Assembly (NCBI GenBank): GCA_016712675.1
Contig: JADJQR010000001.1
Coordinates: forward strand, 3,906,001-3,970,000
Direction of reading: 5' to 3'
Origin: a bacterium
GTDB taxonomy: Bacteria; Krumholzibacteriota; Krumholzibacteriia; LZORAL124-64-63
Length of the DNA: 64,000 nucleotides
Positions 44,561 through 51,254 of this stretch are shown one piece after another (position 1 is the stretch's first letter; each line of letters opens with the position of its first letter). The position numbers were made by a program, and so were the translations under genes. The notes under the pieces were generated by a model. The model was not told the origin of the DNA, did not search any database, and was given only the letters and a program-made list of their open reading frames with translations.

Positions 44561-46176
44561 GGCGTCGTCGCGCCACCGGTCGCGCCGTTGCCCACACCGT
44601 CGCCGCTCCCGACCGGCAACTGCACCACGAAGGTGGTGCCGCGGCCGGGCGCCGTGTCGACGTCGATCTGCCCGCCATGCGCCTGTACGATGCCGTAGAC
44701 CACAGCCAGGCCCAGCCCCGTTCCCTGGCCCTCCTTCTTCGTGCTGAAGAAGGGGTCGAAGATCCGCGGCAGGACGTCGGGAGGAATGCCCGACCCGGTG
44801 TCGGCCACCTCGAGCACCACTGTCCCGCGCGCGGCGTCATGACGGGTGCGGATGGTCACGAAGCCGGTTTCCATCGCCTCGGCGGCGTTCAGCACCAGGT
44901 TCGTGACGATCTGCTGCACCTGCGAGGCATCGCAGATCGCGCGCGGCAGGCCTTCGGCCAGCACCAGGCGCGGCGTCACCTCGCCCAGCTCCAGGCGGTG
45001 GTTGATCACCGACAGCGTGCGACGGACGATCTCGTTGAGGTCACACGGCTCGTGCGACGGTGACGCCTTGCGCGCGAAGACGAGCAGGTCGCGCACGATG
45101 CGCGCGCACCGCTCGGTCTCCGTGACGACATGGCCCAGGTAGTTGCGGAAGTCGGCCATGCGGTCGCGCGGCACCTCGTCGCCGGCGGTCAATCGCTGCA
45201 TCAGGCGGCCGAAGTTGATGACGCCCGACAGGGGATTGTTGATCTCGTGCGCGACGCTGGCCGCCAATTGGCCCAGGGAGGCCAGGCGGTCGCTCTGGAT
45301 CAGCTTCCGTTCGGCGTCGCGCAGGCGGGCCGTGCGCTCTTCCACCCTCCGCTCCAGCGTATCGGTGAACTCGCGGATCTGCTGGTTCGACGCGTTCAGG
45401 CGGTCCTGCATCAGGCGGAAGCTGTTCGCCAGTTCCCCCAGCTCGTCGTCCGCACTCACCTCCAAGGGCCGATCCTGCCCCTCGACGCCGAGCGTCTTCG
45501 TGGCGGCAATCAGCTTGCGCACGGGCTTCTGGACGAAGTGGCGCGAGAAGAGGACGACAAAGAACGAGACGACGACGACCGACAGCAGCGACATGAGCGC
45601 CGAGCGCACAACCAGGTCGCGCACCTGACCATCCACGCGCGACAACGGCATGGTGATGTCGACGACACCCAGGACATGGATCGCCGCCGGATGCGCGTGG
45701 CAGGCGGCCGCGGAGCACGAGCGCTCGTTGTAGATGGGGGTGACCATGCCGAGTACGCGCTCGCCGTCCTCGCGGCTGAACACCCGCGTTCGCGACGGCA
45801 TGTCGACGTGCACCAGGGCCTGTCCGGCGGCGTGGCAGAGGATGCAGGCCTCGGCGTCGGTATCGACAACCTGCCCGGCGTCATCCCCGGTGGAGAACGT
45901 GATGCGGCCCGTCTTGTTGAACATGCGCACGCGGTCGATCGTCTGCTGCCGCGCGACGTTTTCCATCATCTGGTAGGCGTATTCGCGCCGGTCTTCGAGC
46001 ATCGCGTTCCAGGTGGTCGCGACCATGGTCTGCGACGCCAGCTCGGCGCTGAGCGTCATCTCGCCCAGGAGCTGGCGTTTCTGGGCCTGGATGTCGGTAT
46101 AGGCGAAGATGCCCTCGACGATGACGATGATCGAGGTGAGCCAGAGCACCAGCTTGCGGGCGATGCCGCGCGGCAT
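44554..46176 (-). CDS. Sensor histidine kinase with periplasmic dihaem domain
   Basis: The ATG at 46176 is preceded by GGAGG at 5 nt; the protein is 540 residues. TM1 (about residues 8-24) and TM2 (188-211) enclose a periplasmic domain with two haem c motifs: CILCH (111-115) and CSAAACH (154-160, the CX4CH form). HAMP follows (PVRKLIAATKTLG ... DELGELANSF), then HisKA with H310 in SVAHEINNPLSG and the HATPase N/G boxes (LVLNAAEAM, VADTGSGIPPDVL, GTGLGLAVVYGI). It should sense redox state, or a gas such as NO or CO, in the periplasm and phosphorylate the sigma-54 regulator two genes downstream. Confidence 0.92.
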   Translation of the reverse strand: MPRGIARKLVLWLTSIIVIVEGIFAYTDIQAQKRQLLGEMTLSAELASQTMVATTWNAMLEDRREYAYQMMENVARQQTIDRVRMFNKTGRITFSTGDDAGQVVDTDAEACILCHAAGQALVHVDMPSRTRVFSREDGERVLGMVTPIYNERSCSAAACHAHPAAIHVLGVVDITMPLSRVDGQVRDLVVRSALMSLLSVVVVSFFVVLFSRHFVQKPVRKLIAATKTLGVEGQDRPLEVSADDELGELANSFRLMQDRLNASNQQIREFTDTLERRVEERTARLRDAERKLIQSDRLASLGQLAASVAHEINNPLSGVINFGRLMQRLTAGDEVPRDRMADFRNYLGHVVTETERCARIVRDLLVFARKASPSHEPCDLNEIVRRTLSVINHRLELGEVTPRLVLAEGLPRAICDASQVQQIVTNLVLNAAEAMETGFVTIRTRHDAARGTVVLEVADTGSGIPPDVLPRIFDPFFSTKKEGQGTGLGLAVVYGIVQAHGGQIDVDTAPGRGTTFVVQLPVGSGDGVGNGATGGATTPC

Positions 46177-46287
46177 GGGGACCTCCGGCCGGGATGGTTC
46201 CGGCTCCACCAAGGTAGCGCCCTCCGCGACGATGTCAACATGTTATCAATAAAGGAGTTATGCTGTTTTCTATGGGCGCGTTCGGGC

Positions 46288-47253
46288 CTAGGGTCCCTCC
46301 ACGCAGATCTCCCGCCGCGCCACCGCGACGGCCGTGCGCACCAGCAGGTACGCCACCACCAGGGCCAGCAACCCGAGCAGCACGCCGCCCAGCCACAGGT
46401 AGCCGCCGACCTTCGTCTGCTGGCCCATCACCAGCGTGGCGATCGTGATCGCCGCCAGCGGAAACGAGTACGCCCACCACGACAGGTAGAACCGCAACCG
46501 CAGCAGCCGGGGCGCCTGCGCCAGCACCAGCGCCGTCGAGCCCAGCGCCACGCCGTACAGCACGCGCGCGAAGCCGTCCAGCCCCCCGGCCAGGTTGAGG
46601 TAGGAGAGGAATCCGACCGCCGGCGGCGCGATGAAGATGGCCAGGGTCGGCATGAACCGCTCCGGCAGGCTCCCGTGGAAGATGAGCCGGTAGAAGACGA
46701 TGGCCGTCAGCACGGGCCAGAAGAAGAGCCCGAAGGCGAAGAAGACCCAGGAGATCTCCGGGCTGGCATGCCGCACCCCGGCGATGGGCACCAGGATGTT
46801 GCCCACCACGGGGATGAACCAGGCCGGGTTCAGGTGCGCGATCTCGAACTTGTCGTGCTGCAGCCACGACGACAGCACATAGAGCGTCAGCAGCGCGTGC
46901 ATCACCGTCCCGACAGTCCACAGGACGCGCGAAAGCCCGGGCGCCTGGTGCAGCGCGGCGATGGACAGCAGGATCAGCGAGATCGACACCGTCGGCACGA
47001 ATGCCAGCTTGACCGGATGGCGGATCTCGGCCAGCACCTCGCGCGGGTAGCGCGCGACCTTGACCGTGAACACGGCGGCCACCAGCGCGAACAGGGCCCC
47101 GACGGCCGGCAGCAGCACCCGCCCGGGCGCGAACGTCCACTCGTAGACCAGGGCGGCGCGGTTGCAGGCGATGGTGAACCCGGCCAGGCCCATGATCATG
47201 GCGAACCAGGCGATGGGGAACTCGCGGAGGCGGGAAGCGGATTGGTGGGACAA
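46288..47253 (-). CDS. SLAC1/TehA-family (TDT) transporter
   Basis: A TTG at 47253 with GGGAG 8 nt upstream is the best start, giving 321 residues beginning at SHQSASRLREFPIAWFAMIMGLAGF. Ten hydrophobic segments are visible. Family features include the N-terminal FPIAWFAMIMGLAG and HLNPAWFIPVVGNILVPIAG, shared by TehA and plant SLAC1 anion channels. It probably moves anions such as dicarboxylates, sulfite or nitrate through the inner membrane. TDT members include sulfite exporters, which would suit the sulfur genes nearby, but this is speculation. It is followed on the minus strand only by the kinase operon promoter region. Confidence 0.85.
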   Translation of the reverse strand: MSHQSASRLREFPIAWFAMIMGLAGFTIACNRAALVYEWTFAPGRVLLPAVGALFALVAAVFTVKVARYPREVLAEIRHPVKLAFVPTVSISLILLSIAALHQAPGLSRVLWTVGTVMHALLTLYVLSSWLQHDKFEIAHLNPAWFIPVVGNILVPIAGVRHASPEISWVFFAFGLFFWPVLTAIVFYRLIFHGSLPERFMPTLAIFIAPPAVGFLSYLNLAGGLDGFARVLYGVALGSTALVLAQAPRLLRLRFYLSWWAYSFPLAAITIATLVMGQQTKVGGYLWLGGVLLGLLALVVAYLLVRTAVAVARREICVEGP

Positions 47254-47373
47254 CGCAGGACTCCCGGGGTCGGCGGTGCGATGCGGGCGCGCCGCAAGAT
47301 AGCCCGAAGCCGCGGCGGGATCCAGTGGCGCCGGCGCCACCGTCCCGCCGCGGCTCCGCACCGCGCGGCGTAT

Positions 47374-48492
47374 CTACTTCAGCAGCGCCAGCAACCCGCC
47401 TGCCGCCACGGCCGAGCCGATCACGCCGGCCACGTTCGGCCCCATCGCATGCATGAGCAGGTAGTTGTTGGAATCCTCTTCCTGAGCCACGTTGTGCGCC
47501 ACGCGCGCCGCCATCGGGACTGCCGACACCCCCGCCGCGCCGATCAGCGGATTGACCGGACTGCCCGGCATCCGCGACATCAGCTTGCCCAGCAGCAGGC
47601 CGCCGGCCGTCGACAGCGAGAACGCGATGCAGCCAAGGACGAGGATCTTCAGCGTCTCGGTCCGCAGGAACCCGTTGCCTTCCATCGAGACGCCCACGCA
47701 CAGGCCCAGGATGATCGTGATCAGGTTGATCAGTTCGTTCTGCGCCGCACGCGACAGGCGCTCGGTCACGCCGCACTCGCGCAGCAGGTTGCCGAACATC
47801 AGCAGGCCGATGAGGCTGGTCGCCGCCGGCACCAGCAGGGCCGCCACGATGGTCACGCCGATCGGAAAGATGATCCGGATCCAGCGCGGCACCTCCATGC
47901 CGGCCTCCATGCGGATGGCCCGCTCCTTCTTCGTCGTCAGCAGGCGCATGATGGGCGGCTGGATGAGCGGCACCAGCGCCATATAGGAATAGGCCGACAC
48001 CGCGATGGCACCCAGCAGGTGCGGCGCCAGCTTCATCGTCAGGTAGATCGAGGTAGGGCCGTCGGCGCCGCCGATGATGCCGATCGAGGCGGCCTCCTGC
48101 GGCGTGAAGCCCATCGCGTTGGCGGCCAGGAAGGTGCCGAACACGCCGAACTGCGCGGCGGCGCCCAGGAAGAACGTCTTCGGGTTCGAGAGCAACGGCC
48201 CGAAGTCGGTCAGCGCGCCCAGGCCCAGGAAGATGAGCGGCGGAAAGATCTCCAGCCTGACGCCGGCGAACAGGTAGTGAAACAGGCCGCCCGTCTCGCC
48301 CGGTCCGCCCGCGTGCATCAGCCCCGACAGCGGCAGGTTCGCCATCAGCGCGCCAAAGCCGATCGGCACCAGCAGCAACGGCTCGAAGCCCTTCCTGATG
48401 GCCAGCCACAGCAGCACGCAGGCGATGCCCATCATCACGGCCTCGCGCCACGTGAGGTGCGCCAGGCCGGTCGACAGCCAGAGGGCTTCCAC
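47374..48492 (-). CDS. mmdB: Na+-translocating decarboxylase beta subunit
   Basis: The start is a GTG at 48492, 1 bp after the biotin-carrier stop, giving 372 residues. It is very hydrophobic with about nine to eleven segments. The sodium-channel signatures are IGIIGGADGPTSIYLTMKLAP and GVSMEGNGFL. This OadB/GcdB/MmdB family decarboxylates carboxybiotin and exports sodium. With the acyl-CoA carboxyltransferase, biotin carrier and delta/gamma subunit upstream it forms a complete methylmalonyl-CoA decarboxylase-type pump. It is the last gene of the operon. Confidence 0.93.
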   Translation of the reverse strand: MEALWLSTGLAHLTWREAVMMGIACVLLWLAIRKGFEPLLLVPIGFGALMANLPLSGLMHAGGPGETGGLFHYLFAGVRLEIFPPLIFLGLGALTDFGPLLSNPKTFFLGAAAQFGVFGTFLAANAMGFTPQEAASIGIIGGADGPTSIYLTMKLAPHLLGAIAVSAYSYMALVPLIQPPIMRLLTTKKERAIRMEAGMEVPRWIRIIFPIGVTIVAALLVPAATSLIGLLMFGNLLRECGVTERLSRAAQNELINLITIILGLCVGVSMEGNGFLRTETLKILVLGCIAFSLSTAGGLLLGKLMSRMPGSPVNPLIGAAGVSAVPMAARVAHNVAQEEDSNNYLLMHAMGPNVAGVIGSAVAAGGLLALLK

Positions 48493-48493
48493 G

Positions 48494-48922
48494 TCAGCCC
48501 TCCGCGCGATAGCGGAGCAGGACCGTGCCGACCTGGACCGTGTCGCCCGGCGCCACACAGACCTCGGCCACGTCGCCGCTGCGCGGCGCGTGGATGTAGG
48601 TATCCATCTTCATGGCATCGAGCAGGACCACCGGCGTCTTCTCCTCGACGTGCGTGCCGGCCTGCACGAACACCTTCTGCACGGTGCCGGCGATGGGCGC
48701 CAGGATCGTGTTGGGATCGACGCCGCCCTTGGCATTGTTCGCCGCCGGGCGCGGCGGCGCCGTTGCCGGCGCGGCGGCCGGAGCCGCCTTCGCGCGCGGG
48801 GCACCGCCCGCCGTCCGCGCCGAGGGCAGGTTGCCGCCGGTGACGTACTGCTCATCGTCCTCGAGCACCTCGACGACGACCTCGTAGATCTTCCCGTTCA
48901 GCGTCAGACGGAGCTTCTTCAT
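48494..48922 (-). CDS. mmdC: Biotin carboxyl carrier protein
   Basis: This 142-residue protein has an N-terminal charged stretch (MKKLRLTLNGKIYEVVVEVLEDD), an Ala/Pro hinge (residues ~38-65) and a C-terminal biotinyl domain with K105 in the canonical DAMKMDT. It shuttles carboxyl groups from the carboxyltransferase to MmdB. The ATG overlaps the stop of the gamma/delta subunit. The long flexible hinge is typical of decarboxylase carriers. Confidence 0.94.
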   Translation of the reverse strand: MKKLRLTLNGKIYEVVVEVLEDDEQYVTGGNLPSARTAGGAPRAKAAPAAAPATAPPRPAANNAKGGVDPNTILAPIAGTVQKVFVQAGTHVEEKTPVVLLDAMKMDTYIHAPRSGDVAEVCVAPGDTVQVGTVLLRYRAEG

Positions 48923-49251
48923 TTGTGACCAACCCGGTGTGAGACCATGATGTCCATGCGCCCGGCGCGCTCCCAGGCCTGGCCGGCCGGCTCGCCGTGG
49001 ACGTGGACGCGGTGGATGCGGACCGGCGCGCCGAGCGCCATCCAGGCGCTCGCGGCCAGCACCGCGAGGGTTTCCTCATCGAGGCCGTCGGTGGCAACAC
49101 CGATCGCGGCGGCCGCCGCCGCCTTGCGCCGCGCCGAACGCACCGCCAGCGCGCGCAGCGCGAACAGAAGTGACGCCAGCATGCCCAGCGACACGAACAC
49201 CAGCGCGAACGCCGTCAGCGCGATCAACGGGGGTGACAGGTGGCTCATCAT
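48919..49251 (-). CDS. mmdD: OadG/MmdD-type small membrane subunit
   Basis: This 110-residue protein begins MMSHLSPPLIALTAFALVFVSLGMLASLLFAL, one membrane helix. A basic, Ala-rich linker and a soluble helix (DEETLAVLAASAWMALGAPVRIHRV) follow. This matches the delta/gamma subunits that hold sodium-pump decarboxylases together. Its start overlaps the carboxyltransferase stop and its stop overlaps the biotin-carrier start. Confidence 0.85.
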   Translation of the reverse strand: MMSHLSPPLIALTAFALVFVSLGMLASLLFALRALAVRSARRKAAAAAAIGVATDGLDEETLAVLAASAWMALGAPVRIHRVHVHGEPAGQAWERAGRMDIMVSHRVGHK

Positions 49252-50789
49252 AGCGCCATGTTCCCGTGCTTTTTCTGCGGGCGCAGGTCGCGCTTGGTCC
49301 GCAGCAGCCCCAGCCGCTCGATCAGCAGCCGCCGCGTCCACGACGGCCGGATGATGTCGTCCAGGTGCAGCGCCTCTGCCGCGCGGAACGGGTTGGCGTG
49401 CTGCTCGCGGTACTCGGCGACCTTCTCCCGGTACATCGCCGCCGGATCGGCCGCGTCCTTGATCTCCTTGCGGCTGAGCACGCGCGCGGCGCCCTCGGGC
49501 CCCATCACCGCGATCTCGGCCGTCGGCCAAGCCAGTACCGTCTCGGCGCCCACGTCCTTCGAGCACATCGCCAGGAAGGCGCCGCCGTAGGCCTTGCGCA
49601 TGATCACTGTCAGCTTCGGCACCGTGGCCGCCGAGTAGGCGAACAGCATGCGCGAGCCGTGGCGGATGATGCCACCGTGCTCCTGCGCCACGCCGGGCAG
49701 GAAGCCGGGCACGTCGACCAGCGTGATCAGCGGGACGTTGTAGACGTTGCAGGTACGGATGAAGCGCGCGCCCTTGTCGGCGGCGTTGATGTCCAGCACG
49801 CCCGCCATCACCGCGGGCTGGTTGGCGACGATGCCCACCGACAGCCCGCCCAGGTGCGCAAACCCGCAGACGATGTTCGGCGCGAACTCGCGCATGTACT
49901 CCAGGAACACGCCGTCGTCGACCAGGCGCGTGATGACCTCGCGCACGTCGTAGGCCGCGCGCGGATCGTCGGGGATGACCCAGTCCATCGACTCGTCGTC
50001 CACCACGGTCCCGTCGAACGGGCGTGACGGCGGCGTCTCCATGTTGTTTTGCGGCAGGTAGGTCAGCAGCGCCTTGACGATGCCGACCGCCTCCTCCTCG
50101 TCCGCGGCCATGAACTGGACGTTGCCCGCGATGGTCGCGTGCGCGCGCGCACCGCCCAGGTCCTCCTCGCTGATGACCTCGCCGGTGGCGGCGCGGATCA
50201 CCTCGGGACCGGCGATGAACATGTGCGCGGTGTGCTCGACCATGATCACGAAGTCGGTCAGCGCCGGCGAGTAGGCCGCGCCGCCGGCGCAGGGCCCGGC
50301 GATCACCGAGATCTGCGGCACCACGCCCGACAGAAGGGTGTTGTGGTAGAAGATCTTCCCGTAGCCGGACAGGGCCCCCACGCCCTCCTGGATGCGCGCG
50401 CCGCCGCCGTCGTTGAAGCCGACCACCGGCACGCCGCACTTGAGCGCGGTGGCCAGCATCTCGACGATCTTCGCCGCGTGCCGCTCGCCGACCGCGCCGC
50501 CGCCCACCGTGAAGTCCTGCGAGAACGCGAACACGGGCCGGCCCATGACCTCGCCCTTGCCCGTCACCACGCCGTCGGCGGGGAACTCGCGGTCGGCCAG
50601 GTCCGCGCAGCGGTGGCTGACCCACAGGCCGAACTCGACGAAGGAGTCGTCATCGAACAGCAGGCCCAGCCGTTCGCGGGCCGTCAGCTTTCCCTGCTCG
50701 TGCTGCCGCGCGACCTTGTCCGGGCCGCCCCCGGCCTGCAGGTGGGCGCGCCGCGCGTCGAGATCCTCGAAACGTCGCTTGATCGCCAT
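49248..50789 (-). CDS. mmdA: Methylmalonyl-CoA decarboxylase carboxyltransferase subunit
   Basis: This 513-residue acyl-CoA carboxyltransferase has the usual features: RERLGLLFDDDSFVEFG, the oxyanion-hole glycines in GGAYSPALTDF, VSHRCADLADREFPADGVVTGKG, GFLPGVAQEHGGIIRHGSRMLFAYSAATVPK and AYGGAFLAMCSKD. It transfers the carboxyl from (S)-methylmalonyl-CoA (or glutaconyl/malonyl-CoA) to biotin. As first gene of mmdA-D-C-B, with all junctions overlapping or 1 bp apart, it belongs to a sodium-pumping decarboxylase, typical of propionate/succinate metabolism. A propionyl-CoA carboxylase is less likely because no biotin carboxylase gene is present. Confidence 0.93.
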   Translation of the reverse strand: MAIKRRFEDLDARRAHLQAGGGPDKVARQHEQGKLTARERLGLLFDDDSFVEFGLWVSHRCADLADREFPADGVVTGKGEVMGRPVFAFSQDFTVGGGAVGERHAAKIVEMLATALKCGVPVVGFNDGGGARIQEGVGALSGYGKIFYHNTLLSGVVPQISVIAGPCAGGAAYSPALTDFVIMVEHTAHMFIAGPEVIRAATGEVISEEDLGGARAHATIAGNVQFMAADEEEAVGIVKALLTYLPQNNMETPPSRPFDGTVVDDESMDWVIPDDPRAAYDVREVITRLVDDGVFLEYMREFAPNIVCGFAHLGGLSVGIVANQPAVMAGVLDINAADKGARFIRTCNVYNVPLITLVDVPGFLPGVAQEHGGIIRHGSRMLFAYSAATVPKLTVIMRKAYGGAFLAMCSKDVGAETVLAWPTAEIAVMGPEGAARVLSRKEIKDAADPAAMYREKVAEYREQHANPFRAAEALHLDDIIRPSWTRRLLIERLGLLRTKRDLRPQKKHGNMAL

Positions 50790-50877
50790 GCTGTCTCCTC
50801 ATGCTGGCTGCCGCCCCGGGGGTCGTCACGGCCGCGGGTTGTGGTCCCGGTCGGAGGGCCGTGGGGTCGGCGAAGAC

Positions 50878-50906
50878 AACGTTAAGCGGTTAACATGGGG
50901 TGTCAA
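50878..50906 (-). promoter_or_regulatory. Promoter of mmd operon with palindromic operator in spacer
   Basis: On the minus strand a perfect TTGACA (50906-50901) is followed after 17 bp by AACGTT (50883-50878, weak -10). The spacer contains GTTAA-N4-TTAAC (50881-50894), a candidate repressor site. The ATG of mmdA lies about 90 bp downstream. Confidence 0.45.
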
Positions 50907-51182
50907 GCCGGAGAATCATGATCTTATATTGGCGGCAATGATCTCCCGCGGCGAGCCAGCACGCCTCGCCATTCGCGCCAGCAGAGGTGCACGCATGTGA
51001 TCTTGGTCCACCCGCGGCACGTGCGGTGGCGCGATTCTCACAAGTTCGTGAAGCGTGCGCCGGCGCACGCGCACCGCGGGCAATTCAGGGACCGATGGGG
51101 TTTCGCGAGGACGAGGCGTCGTGTGAGCAACACGATCGGTTCGTACGTGGGCACCACACCGAAAGCACGGTGACGAGAAGCA

Positions 51183-51210
51183 GGCCCCCGGACTGCAGTG
51201 TCCGGGGGCC
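51183..51210 (-). terminator. Terminator after hexahaem cytochrome gene
   Basis: A perfect 11-bp stem (51183-51193 with 51200-51210) with a 6-nt loop lies 45 bp past the stop at 51255. Confidence 0.65.
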
Positions 51211-51254
51211 CAACCACGGGACGTCGCGCCGCCCCGCCATCGCCGCCGCCGCGG

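Larger units (their letters stand above)
50790..51254. other. Intergenic region between mmdA and the multihaem gene
   Basis: No gene is supported in these 465 bp. It holds the mmd promoter (50878-50906), an 18-bp perfect palindrome at 51053-51070 of unknown role, and the terminator at 51183-51210. Confidence 0.5.

Noticed and set aside
46260-46448. Small plus-strand frame with AAGGAG before its ATG
   Set aside because: Apart from the ribosome-binding-site resemblance it is Pro/Arg-rich and runs antisense into the SLAC1/TehA-like gene.
45130-48843. Plus-strand open frame of 1237 codons across the kinase, transporter and decarboxylase genes
   Set aside because: The translation is His/Arg/Gln-rich shadow sequence; five well-supported genes lie on the other strand.
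51053-51070. Perfect 18-bp palindrome as a promoter operator or IS end
   Set aside because: No matching second copy, no nearby start codon on either strand and no promoter boxes around it.
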